64,000 bases of DNA from Datnioides undecimradiatus. Lineage: Eukaryota > Chordata > Actinopteri > Lobotiformes > Datnioididae. This document shows, piece by piece, positions 1 through 12,800 of this stretch. Below the pieces are notes generated by a model. It made no database searches and had not been told where the DNA came from. It saw nothing but the letters and a program-made list of their open reading frames with translations. The position numbers and the translations under genes were made by a program. The stretch spans positions 2,666,001-2,730,000 of the forward strand of contig WARS01000012.1 in NCBI GenBank assembly GCA_008933995.1, in the 5' to 3' direction. Every line of letters begins with the position of its first letter. Within the stretch, counting starts at the first letter, position 1.

Positions 1-1395
1 AGCGGTGGCTTCAGTGATTAGCATTATTGCAGCCGTGGCGCTCGTTTTACACTATTTGAGCAATGCATATTACAGCCTTGGCACCACTAGGCAACAGAAT
101 ATTGCCCTTAAGCCTAGCTACTTTCACTAAGGGTGCAGGTAATAAGCAAAATTGGCTTGACTGGCTAGCTAGCTCGTTAGCAGTCTCCCGGAATTCATCA
201 AATTATAGTCTCGATTCATGGCGTCTCTGCGTCAGGTTGGATTAATCCTTACACCTCTATGTACACGTACGCGGGGCCTCTAATCGACATTACGACCATG
301 AATAAGCTCAAATGACATAAGTGCTTGACATGTCACAAACATAAACAACACGCATCTTTGCCCATGTGATATTATGAGAGACACCTTATCAGGTTATCAG
401 TTTACTTACGGCGTGTCATCTTGTTGCCCATATTGTCACTTTAGCGGCGGTGCTGCTGCCTTCATGTGCTTTTTGTAAACTTTAACTCCGAAAAAAAATC
501 AAATTTGTTGTGTATTGAAGTGTTTTAATGAGTCAAAAACAAATCTGTCATTAATTTTGTCTTTTTTTTGATATATGCAACACTGATAACACTGGCATTG
601 AAGAATATTCATGCAAAGATTGGGAGTTATTATTTCTATAACAGTACAACTAAGAGAAACTCTTCTAGTTTTGCATCCCCTGGGGATTTTGTAGCGTTAT
701 TGTAGTGGGTTTGCATCTTATAGCGATGTTTATATGCAGTGACAATGTAACTGTATGTCTCACCTTAACAACTCTGACACATTTACTGCTTCATTAAATG
801 GTCTGAAATATATACGTCACAACATTTCCTGCCTCAATTAAATGCAGCACTTTCTATGGACTCGTGTTTTTTCAAGTTTCTGTATATTCTAGCCTGGAAG
901 TCTGACATCTTTGACAGAAGCCTGGACTTCTGTCTTTTTAGGCTAGGTGACATCATGTATATACTGATTTTGTTGATGTGCACTGGAAAATATGACTTGA
1001 TTATATCCCTGTCTTCAATTTATTTATCTAACAAAATCATAACATTATGGTTATGGTCTCACATGCTATGAGAATCTGTGCACACACAGCTACTTGTTTG
1101 ATTTGCTTACTTCATACAATTACCCAGTTTATAAATGGTATTGGTATGATATTTAACCCCATTCTCTTGTAAAACAAAAGCTCACAGCTTTCTTCACATT
1201 TACTCAAATACACATTCTGATTCTAGTGTGGTTCAGCTATAGCAGCAAACCTGTTAGGTAGTTGCTTAATGGTATGATAAAAACATGTGTAGAACAGTAT
1301 GTTGCTCGGTCAGTTTATTGAATACTAGCTTGGTTTTACTACGTGAGTTGGGAATGTGATGAGTGGTTGCATTAGACATATATTATATGATATAT

Positions 1396-1439
<44 letters not shown>

Positions 1440-1881
1440 TGGAAAATGTTGTACAATCCTGGTCACTGAGGTATACCCCTTTAATTTAATGTCAGAAATT
1501 CTACATTTAAGGAAACTGTAATGTGAAGAATATATTAAGAGCTTAATTTAACTACGGGGGGTGTGTTGTGTTTTTTTTTTTTTTGTTTGTTTATTTTTGA
1601 GGACAGTTAGTGGTGTTGTTGTTGTACTGTATTATATTAGATTGTGTTTCCTATATTAATACCTCTCAAACAGAGTCAGTCGAAACCAGATTAAAACTAA
1701 ATATTATCTTTGTGAAGGTGTCATTTATAACTGAGCTGTTTGAATACCGTTTGATTTTATCTGTGTACCCTAACAAAGTGGCCACTGAGTGTATTGGTTG
1801 GACTTGCTCCCACAGGCTAATGCTTTACAGTGATCTGATACAGTGAAGTGATCAGTCGTTTGTTTCTTTTTTCTGCTGCAG
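1..1881 (+). other. 3' part of MTA3 intron 1
   Basis: No exon encoding the usual MTA N-terminus (MAANMYRVG) is found here, so exon 1 lies before the window. Bases 1-420 are less AT-rich and contain several TAGC/GCTA words (for example about 164-180), similar to the region after the ppm1b first exon, which may mean the mta3 promoter is close. A (TA)n microsatellite lies at 1402-1436. The polypyrimidine tract and acceptor for exon 2 are at 1860-1881. Confidence 0.6.
1402..1436. repeat. (TA)n microsatellite
   Basis: About 17 uninterrupted TA units in MTA3 intron 1. Confidence 0.95.
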
Positions 1882-4800
1882 ATTATGTATTTTTTGAAAA
1901 CTCATCCAGTAACCCCTACCTGATCCGCCGGATAGAAGAACTCAACAAGGTAATGAGGTGTTTGCGTGTCATTTTTGCGTGAGTTAATTCTTTTTTAAGC
2001 CTGAGGGTGAATAGCTAGAATTCCTCTTTGTCACTGTCTCCGCCCACTCTTTGTAATGCTCTATGTGTATGCATTTTGTGACCAAAAGTGTTTGTAATAT
2101 GATGGAGCCCGACAGGTGTTCCATGATCTCCTAACGGCCGTTGATATCTCAGGACACACCTGTCGGAGTGCATGTGTAAGCCAGGAAGACTATTTTAATG
2201 AATATTGCAGGAGCTCAGATAACTTTGGGTTAAAGATCAGTTAATGTTGTTTTTTGCAACATGATCTCATGTTTTTTTTGCCATTAATTGATCAGTTGTA
2301 GGGTTACCTGTTTTCCGGGAGCGTTTCATTGTTAAACACAGACCAAAACTAACATGATATTTGTTTAAATACTATACAGACCTCTTTGACAGGCGAGTAA
2401 AAACAGCTTTTCCTGTGTTGCATTTGCACTAAGATTCTTTGATAAATTCGTGTCCTTATCAAATGGTGTGGGTGAGAATATGTCAGATTAGGTCAGTATC
2501 ACCCTGAAAAAACATACTGTGGCTATACATCATAAAATAAAGACAGGGTGATCAAGGGGGTGTACAGAATATCAGGAACTCCCTGTTGCATGATGCAATG
2601 TGAAACACTCGGCCTGCAACAGATACTGCCTCAGTGGTGAGGCTGAAACAAAACGGTAGATTCAACTTGATACATTTTTTATGGTCATTATTTTCTTGTG
2701 TTTGTAGCTCTTAGTGTGTTGCATTATATTGCAATATGTTGTGAGTTTTTTACGTTACTTTTTCCGATTCCTTCACATAAACACTAGTATTAAAACACTG
2801 ACTCTCACTTACAGGCTCCCTTGAAAAGGAGCTGAAGTTGGAAGCAGTTTTCTCGTACCCCCCACATCCATTCATTCTCCATCAGTCACAGCATTTAATA
2901 GTAGTTGAGCCTTCAAGCCTGTTGGCCTAATTATGCAGTGAGACAATCAATCAATCATTTGATCAAAAGCGCCGTTGCTGCCCTGGTCAGCCTGTCATAG
3001 CAGCATAGCTTGACGAGCACACAAAGGAGCCAGGTCTCTTGGGAAATTAGAGGTTTGTGCAGGGAGGTGTTGCCACCACTTTTCAGTCAACCTGGATCCC
3101 TGTGCATTCTCTGTTTCAGACCGCCAGTGGGAATGTGGAGGCCAAGGTGGTTTGTTTCTACAGACGGAGAGACATCTCCCACAGCCTCATCCAGCTCGCA
3201 GACAAACATGCAAGTGAGTAGTAACCCTTGTCACGTATTCAGACTAACCACTTTTTGTTTAGGTGTTACAGTCCCTGTCAGGAAATCCAGTGGTGTTAAA
3301 GCAAATGCAGTTTTCTGACAATCTGTTTATTATAAACTGAACTCACTTGTAGAACTTAAACATTTAATTGATTCATCAGTCAACAGATAATTTTGGGCAA
3401 TTTGGACTATAATGGATTTTTTTGTTTGTTTTTAATCAAAAATGCAGAACAGTTGCTGTTTAAGTTTACAAATGTGAAGACATGCAGCTTTTCTCTGTTG
3501 TGCATTGTTGAACATTGCTGTTTTTGATTATGCGTTAGACAAACAATTTGATCTGAAATTCTATAGAGCAACAACAAATTCATGAATCATGCAGAGAAAA
3601 TCTACAGATAAATGGAGAGAAAATGATCTGCTGATGTGAAGATTGGGCATTACAGAGTCAGTCTGAAACTGCATGGTTGTCAGGGGCATTTGTATTTTCG
3701 GCTGTCTCTCAGTGAGGGAAAATGTCATTACAGGCTTTCTGCTGCATGTCAGTCAGGCAGAGATCTCCAGCTGTGTTTCCACTCAGCACCTCCCTCGTAC
3801 ATTGTAACGTTTACTGTCAATGCGATGCTTTCTTTATTTATGGAGACCCGACTGCAGTACAACCATTTACAGTAGTCACATAAATAGACGCTATGGTGAT
3901 ATTCATATTTATACATCACATTTATTTTTCAATTACTCATTACTGGGAGGGAGACTGTGACTGTATAATGAGAAGAAGGAAGGAAAGCAAAGTGTTGTTA
4001 TCACAACAACACCTGTTCTGTGTGGGAAGCCTTCTACCTGTTTGCCAGTGATGTTTCACTTTGTGCTTTGGTTGGAATAAATCAAATTATTGACCATTTG
4101 CTGGAAATTTAAAACTCCACTCTGCCAAAGCAAACTTACAACTTTGAGGAGGACGATAGAGATGAGGAGACCCAGTGACGAAAGTTTACATGACTGAGAT
4201 TCAGCACATGACAAGGAAGGACAGGAATGTACTGTGTGGCTAAATACTATCTCTATTGCACTACTCCTCTGTGTGGTCGGAGCATTTGTGGAAAAACATA
4301 AAGCATCCTTAAGCACCAAAATATAAACCATACAATATGCAGGAACATATGCATTCATCGCAGTACGGAGCCAATTCCACAAGCTATTTGGAGTCAGTCG
4401 TCTCCCAGCTGGTCAGCAGAAGAGACGGAAACAACAGTAAAATTTAACACTGCCTACCACACTGGAAAAAAAGAATTCACACAATTTATGTCTCAGATTA
4501 GTTCAGGGGGAAAACAAAAGGACAGTCAGTTTACAGAAATAAAACAGAATGTGCAGAGTTTGTAGGAGTCAAAGCTGAAATGTCTTACTTATTACCAGAC
4601 TACTGATCAACAAGTCAACCTACAAAAATATCAACGTGTTGCCCTATATTAGTTCTACATTTGAGTAAGAAGAAGGGTGTTTATAGTTGAGTTATGCTCA
4701 GCTCTGTTAGCAAAATCTGCATCCATTCTGTCTGTCATGCTAATTAATCATTGTGGCCCAGATCAAACAACAGCTGTGGGCTAAACATGAGCTCTGCAGG

Positions 4801-7800
4801 AGAGCTGACAGGGTCCAAATCCCTAAAGCATACACTGTCCAACCTACCTGTAATGTTATCAAGCCAGGAAGTAGATTTCATTTTATCTCCCAATTTGCCA
4901 CTGAGGTTGCTCCTGAGAGATTAATTAAATTATGTTTTGGAAAAAAAAAACAGCCAAAAACTACATTTCATCATAACTCAGCATAACTCAACTTACCCTT
5001 TCTACCTCGCAATACTGGAATGCATATATCTACTCATCCACTGACAAAGGCCTGAAAAATGTCAGCATCTTGTTGTGAAAGCCTCTAAATTAGCAACCAG
5101 TGGCTAAGCACAGTGACAAATTAGAGGGACTTCCTGTAGCTGCCTACCAGTGATGGTGTGAAAGCATCAGCAGACGCAAAAAAAAAAACCCCTTTCATCT
5201 GCTGTTTTTACACAGCAGTTACATCTCTGATGTATCAGTGGAGGACAAACCAGAAAGTAGAGGAGATGGTTTTCTGTTAGATAGAAGAAAGACCAGCAAC
5301 ATATGTTGGGCTCCAAGATCTGAACAGAGCAGTCTGAGTGGACTGTCAAGAGGTCAGTATGCTTCATCAGAAGTGCTTGTTTAACGGTCTACAGCATCTG
5401 AAACCCCCCACACACATTTCCAATGTTAAAATTTGTGGGAAACAAGAGAAAACGAGCGCACCCCCATGAACTCTCCTGAAAAAAGATGGTCCAAAAGTGT
5501 TGTTTACATTTGTATGATTCATCACATCTCACTTCACTCTGACAGTTTTTCGCCGCGCCTTTAAGTGTTTAGAACAACTGTCAACTTTTGTCATCTGACT
5601 TGATCAAAAGGACTATTTTGTTTTGAGCGTACGCCAGCCTTAAGGGTTCAGCTGTGTGGCTGCAGTGTTGGGTTACGCTGTAGAAACAGTGCCTATGACG
5701 CGTTCGACCACGTGGGAAATAGTTGTTCTGAACGGCCACACTGGAAGGTTGCTGTCATTGAGAGATAGAGGAGATGCTAAATCGTGTAATCGTGTCAACA
5801 GCGGCACACATTCTCAGACACTCCCTCTGTCTTGGAAGAATTCAAAGTGTTGCACTCTGTTATCCACATAAAATATGACAGAAATAGTTGTGTTAAGAAT
5901 GAAAAAGGAGATCCACAGAGAGAGAAGCTTCTCACCTCCACACAGCTGGCCCGTCACAGTGTGAAGTGGGTGTGAGATTGTCAGCTTCACAAAATTACAG
6001 AAAGGTGTGTTGGGGGGGGGGGGGTTCCAAAGCTGTTTCATCAGTCAGCAAGCACTTCTGAAGGAGCATGCTGATAGTTTCATGTGTTATATATGTTGAG
6101 ACAGTAGAAATTGGACATCTAGAACATTTTTTTAGGGGTGTGACACTTTTCTTGTGACACCAGACACCAGACCAAGAAACCAACTGTTGTAATTATACGC
6201 GGTTGCAGACGGCAGATTACCTTTATTTATAGTACCGTAGTATATGGCTGCACGGTGTAACGGTGATTTAAACTGTTTGTCTGCTGTTTGGCAATATGTG
6301 CTGACTCAGCTGCAGGAAGCTAGTCCAGTATTTATGGATGAACACTGTGTTCTCAAAATTACATTCCTAGTAATAGTCCCGAGCTTAATAACTTTGTTGC
6401 ACTTAATGGATGGGACGAATCGTTTTCACCAGCCCTTCTGGTTTAGATCTGACATTTGCGCAGTTATGAGATTGTCAAGTCGTTCTATATGAAATTTAAA
6501 AGATAAATGGAAACATTGGGCAGAAACCATTTGTGACTTTCTGTTGGTCTGTGATTTATCTGCCAAGATTGTTTTTTTTTTTTAATGCTACCTGCCTTTT
6601 TGACACATTTTTAAACTCATTTACATGTTTTCTGATTGTAATTTTCTCCCCTGTGTGTGCTTCCCGCAGAGGAGTTGGAAGAAGAGAAGGAGAACCCGAC
6701 AGAGACAGAGCTAACAGAAAAACAGAAACACCAGCTTCGCCACAGAGAGCTCTTCCTCTCCCGGCAGTACGAGAGTCTACCCGCCACACACATCAGGTAG
6801 TGCACAAAGACTCGCACACCTCATCATCGGCAGGCAGTGCCCTTGGATAGTCACTCATCCACCCGTGAACAGATGAAATTGAGCTCTGCTTACTTCCTGC
6901 ATCTGTGTTTTACATGTTTTGTGTCCCCTTCTTCTCTCCCTATTAGGGGGAAGTGCAGTGTTGCATTATTGAACGAGACTGAAGCTGTTCTTTCGTACCT
7001 TGACAAGGAGGTGAGTCAGAGAAAAGAGCTTGATTTGTCATCCCTCACTGTTTTTTTTTTCTTGTTGAAGATTGTGTCTTAGCAGGTCTGGTCATGCGTT
7101 TTAAGCTTTTTTAAATGTTGGATGTGAAAAACTGTGACAGAGATCTAGGGCTGTAACTGATTATTGTAAATAATTACTGCCATCATTGATCACCCAGTTG
7201 TTTTCTGCCTACCTAAGGAATGCCATGAAATTAAAAGTTTAAGGCTCAGATATGTACTAGTAGTAATTGAGTTTGTCGTCAGTCAGTTGATTGTTGTGTT
7301 TTCTTCAGGATACGTTCTTCTACTCGCTGGTGTACGACCCAACACAGAAGACCCTTCTAGCTGACAAAGGAGAGATCAGAGTGGGGCCGCGCTTTCAGGC
7401 AGACGTACCTGAAATGCTACAAGAGGGTCAGTCAGAACTGGGCATTATTCACTCATCCTGTGATTTTATTTATTGAGACCTCTCTTGTGTATGTGTGTGT
7501 GTGTCAGTGTGTGATTGGTTTTAAAAGGTTTGCGGTGGGGAAAAGTTGTACTTCATTTTGTCTTCATTGTAAAAGTAGAATAATCTGGCGTTAAAGCACA
7601 TGACTGACTCGCTTTTGTCCATGCGTGACATGAACAATGAATCACATTCTTTTGTGGTTGACCTCTTTAACACATGCAGCTTGAAGGTTTCCGCAAATTT
7701 TCTATTTAAGGGTCCAAAATGAAGAGTCACTCAGCTGACTGATGGGAAAAATTGAATTGTTTTCCTGCTCATGTAAGCTAAGGATGTAAGAAATCCACAT

Positions 7801-9846
7801 CTAGCATGCTCATTGGAGATTTGGGAGTTTTAATTTAGCAGCTTTCTATGTCTGAAAGCATGTGTTTGAAGCTGCAGACCTGCAGGTTTGAAATTCAGAG
7901 GTGTGTTTGAAGTATTTGGGAAAAAACCCAAATGACTGTTCAGTTCCTGCACCTTCTTGCTGTGTGTGAGCTGCTGTCTCTGCGTTTCCTGCAGGTGAGC
8001 CAGATGACAGGGACCAGTCCAAGTTAGAAGAGAAGCTGTGGGATCCAGAGTGTCCACTCACCAACAAACAGATAGACCAATTCCTAGTGGTGGCACGGTA
8101 AGACCTTTGACCTTTGCCCTGTTGACCTTATGACCCCCTAACCAAACTGACTAGGCAGAGCGTTGCATACAGCCATATGAATTTGATTCCTTGATTCAAT
8201 TGCCATTATTTATTGATATTGTTGGTGGATGATAAATATAATTGCAGTAATACATGCACACTGTTGCCATTGTTTAAGTGAGTTATTACAGAAAGGCAGA
8301 CAAATGTATAATTATGTTATAATCAGGTTAAAAATGAATCTTACTGTGTTTTTAACATATATATTCTGTGTGGTTGTCCGTTTATGTTTGCATTTATTCA
8401 GGGCGGTCGGGACCTTTGCTCGAGCGTTGGACTGCAGCAGTTCAGTTAGACAGCCGAGCTTACATATGAGCGCAGCTGCGGCCTCACGAGATATCACACT
8501 GGTGATTTGAACACACGCTCACCCCCGCAAATACCTGACTGTGTCTTTAATGACACATTTTAAACCACGTTCTCCGTTGCCTGTTGGTTGCAGTTCCACG
8601 CTATGGACACGCTGCATCGTCATAACTACGACCTGTCCAGTGCGCTGAGTGTACTGGTCCCAGCAGGTGGCCCCGTGCTCTGCAGGGATGAGATGGAGGA
8701 GTGGAGCGCCTCGGAAGCCGCCATGTTCGAAGAGGCTCTAGAGAAATACGGCAAAGACTTCAACGACATTCGACAAGACTTTGTAAGTGTGCGTTCATAA
8801 CTGCGAGTCCAGCTTGTGTTACGTCAAGTCCGTCTGGATTATTTGGGTGTCGGTCATTAATGTTTTGTTTGAAGCATTATCGTCCACCATGTTTCTACTA
8901 AACAAATGAGCAAGATCCAAAGCGAGTTACAGCTTAGCTTTAAATTTGGGTAATCTTTTTTCCCACAGACAGAATAATAAGGTTTGTTTATTAGGAGGTG
9001 GAACAAGAAGAACAAGACAAACATGCTGCATTTCTCATTGTCCAGGTTCCTTTCAGTTGAGTAATTCAATATTTAGTTTGAAGAGTAACTGGACCACTAA
9101 ATCCACTTGACGGTCACCTGCACGTTGTTTAAACATAATATGCTTTTATTGTAGAACTGAGATGTGGCTGTTTGTTTCACTCTTAATGGTGAGCTGCAGC
9201 TGTTGTCAGCTTGAGCTCACATGTTAAAATGGTGACGAAGCTTCGTGTTGGAGAAGAGTTCACTTCACAGGCGCCTGTGTATGTTCAGTTGAAAGACCTG
9301 CGTTTTTGTAGCATTTTGGAAGCAAACTGTGACTTTTTAAGCTAATCAGAAAACTGATGGACAGTGGAGAAGTTTGATTAGGCTGCAGATGAGATTTACA
9401 AAGTTTCTAAGATATTTGAATACTTTTTCCACCTCAGTGAAAGCTTAATTCATCGTAGTCTGCATGAATTTAAGATGATCGCACTCACACAGACACACAC
9501 ACACTGCTCTGCAAAGGACAAAATTACCAAATTTAACGTCCGTCTTTGAGCCTTTTATGGGATGACTATTTGATTCTATTGAACTTTTCTTCCCACCATC
9601 TACCTCTTCTGTACAATAAAGGCAGGATAAGGGTGTATGCGGTGGCACCAGGTGCTCATGAATACTTATTAAATGTGTGAATCACTGTGTGTGTCTTTGT
9701 GAGAGTGTGTTTTCGGCTGGGGCCAAGAACCAAGCAAAGCCGGTAGCTTTCAGCTTCTGTGGTCACGATGCCTCTCGCTCATGAATATACATGAAGGCTT
9801 TCGCACCCAGATGGCAAGAACATGAGATATTAATATCATTAATTTG

Positions 9847-9898
<52 letters not shown>

Positions 9899-12800
9899 GT
9901 CCCTCCCTCCCTCTCTGCCCCCACGTCCTCCACACTACTTCATTCTTTCCTCCCGTGAAGCTGCCCTGGAAGTCTCTGACTAGTATCATAGAGTACTACT
10001 ACATGTGGAAGACCACAGACAGATATGTGCAACAGGTGAGACCTATTTGGGATTTTTGAAACAATTAAATAAATACTTCATATATTTTAAAATCTTTACA
10101 GCATTTCTGTTTGGAGAGTCTAAAGATATATTTTTAGCATTTTTTAAAAATATATTTAGGTGAAAGGCTCTAAAAACCTCTGGAGTTCAGTTTGTTTACA
10201 TTCAACGTTGCATACTAAAATCCATTGTGTGCATACTTGAAGCTAACTTAGTATATAATTTGCATAGCTTTTCCAAGTTTGTAAGGTTCATTTAATAATT
10301 TTTCTTCATCGCACTTATTTTGCATATTTCTTAGTCATGTTCTTTAAGCTGTACTTTTAGACCTTTATAGGCCACTGCAATGCAAATGGGAACTCCAGTG
10401 ATTTAGTATTGCAGTTCCATAAAGTTGGAGGCCTCTTCAGAGACAGATATAAAAAAAAAAAGAAATGGTCGAGATTGATGCAGCAGGAGCGCAAAAGTTG
10501 TTCCCTGCCTGTTAAACACAGTTTTCTGTGAAACCCCATGCAGCTGTGAGTAATGCAGGTTTTCCACCAAGACAGTTTGTCATTTAGCATCATCAGAGGG
10601 CATTTTACAGCTGTTGACAAATAGAACTATGTTTTTAAGTGTTAAGTTGGCAATGTAAATGTTTCACTGGAGTGAAATGAATTTAAAATGCATGAAAAAC
10701 TGCTAACTTCAAATAAATAGCAAGGTAAATGTTATCTGTCAGAGAAGAGGCGACTTCTGTTAAGAGAATGAGCCAAATATGTAACAAGACACCTTTTCCA
10801 CTACGCTGTAAAGATTTAAGTGAAAGGTGTAACAAAGAATGGAAACGCTGAATGTGAAATGCACTGACACATTCAATGATTATCTTTGTAATCCTGCAGC
10901 TCTGTTTTCTTCCCGTCAGAGTTAATTTCAAAATGTGTCAATTAACTGTCTGAGAAGATTTTTATGAAAGACAACAGCTGATTTCTTTTATTATTGCTTC
11001 AATATGCTGTGTTTCTCTCTGAGCAGAAGAGACTGAAGGCAGCAGAGGCAGAGAGCAAACTGAAGCAGGTTTATATCCCCACATAGTAAGTCACTTCATT
11101 CCACTTTTATAGACGTTAGCATCGTCATTGTACCGGTGGCTGCAAGATAATCATTGTTTTATGCATTATTCATACATTTTGCGCAGTGCAACTGCAGACA
11201 GTCTCTAAATCTCTCTCTTAGATGTTAAATCTCTTCTTTTGCTTCTCTCTGACAGTAACAAGCCCAACCCCAACCAGATCTCAATGACCAATGGCAAGAT
11301 GGCAACAGTGAATGGAGCAGGTCCTGGGGCCTACCACGCAGCGGGCGGGGGCAGAGCCTGCGAGAGTTGCTATAGTGAGTTTTGCGTATGTGTGGAATGG
11401 AAATTAAATCAATGTACGATCACCAAAGAAGAAAGAAACCAGTTTGTTCTTCACTAGTTTTTCTCTCTGTAACTTTTTCTTTCATTTAACTTTCACCATT
11501 ACTGCCTATCTGCTTATTTATCATGACAACTGTCAACAATCAATATCTCTCCTTGACTCTGTTCCTAAAAGCAAAATTTGAACCTACATTGCGACTTGGG
11601 CTAACAAGCAGTTTCTTTGGTTAGTATTGTTACTTTGATTAGTTGTCAGAGAATGAAATTTTCATCCCAACTTCACAAGGTGATATTGTCGAAGTGCTTG
11701 TTTTGTCTGAACAACAGTCCAACCCAGCCAGATATTGACTTTACAATATTATGATGCAAGAAAGAAAAAGAAAATGTAGATTAGCTAAACTCACTCTCAC
11801 AGCCATATTCCTACATTAACCCTGCCTCAGTGTGGGACCACAGACCCACCTTTTTAATTACCTGCATAACTAATAATAAAAAGATGATTTGTCCAAAAAT
11901 CTCTTTGAACTTCAGTTAAAAAAATAAATAGAATAAATAAAATCTAAGCCTCTGACCTTACAATACATACTTGTGCGGACAGAGTTGATACTGTTAAAGT
12001 CTCTAATTATACAAATTTCATTATTCAGTAGCAGACATCCAGCGAGACATGGTCTGCAGTGTGGACATTGATTAAATCATTTAGAAAGAGACTTGAGACA
12101 GTGGCAGAGACATCAATATGCTGAGTGTGTTTAGACCAGTTCTCTCCAGTGACGCTTCTCATCTTCATTAATGCCTTTCGCACGTTCACAGCCATGCAGT
12201 CGGCCCAGTGGTACTCATGGGGGCCTCCGAACATGCAGTGCCGCCTGTGCGTTTCCTGCTGGATGTACTGGAAGAAGTACGGAGGCCTGAAGATGCCAAG
12301 CAGAGCAGAGGGCCCAGAGGAGAGGACCTCCCCCAGTCCAGCAAGCAATGTAAGCTCAGTCAGGAGGCACATATGCACAGCACATGGGATGCAGTGGGGA
12401 GGAAAGGTGATCTGGGGAAATGAAAGTGTCTGCAGTTCTTCTTCACATGCTAAAAGACTCCTAACCTCAGAACTTGTTCCACACAACTACAGCTCTGTAG
12501 GATTTAACCTTATATGCAGCATAATGTGCTGTTTTAAGCTGTCAGATTCAATTATTCAGTAGATACAAAACTTGTGTACTGTATCACTTGTATTAGTGTT
12601 TAATAAATTCATATTTCTATGTGCCGATTTATTCTTAGGTGAGAAGGTTTTTTCATGCTTACACCTGGCTTCACTGTAGTTAACTATTATTTCTGCTGGT
12701 TTAAATAATGTTTTCAAGGAAATTATACAAATTGATGTTGCTATGTTTGGTCCGATTTGAATAAGAGGCATTACAAAGGACCAAACTGTACCTGTGTCTG

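Noticed and set aside
1-1881. Search for MTA3 exon 1
   Set aside because: No ATG followed by a MAANMYRVG-like stretch and donor was found; exon 1 is placed upstream of the window.
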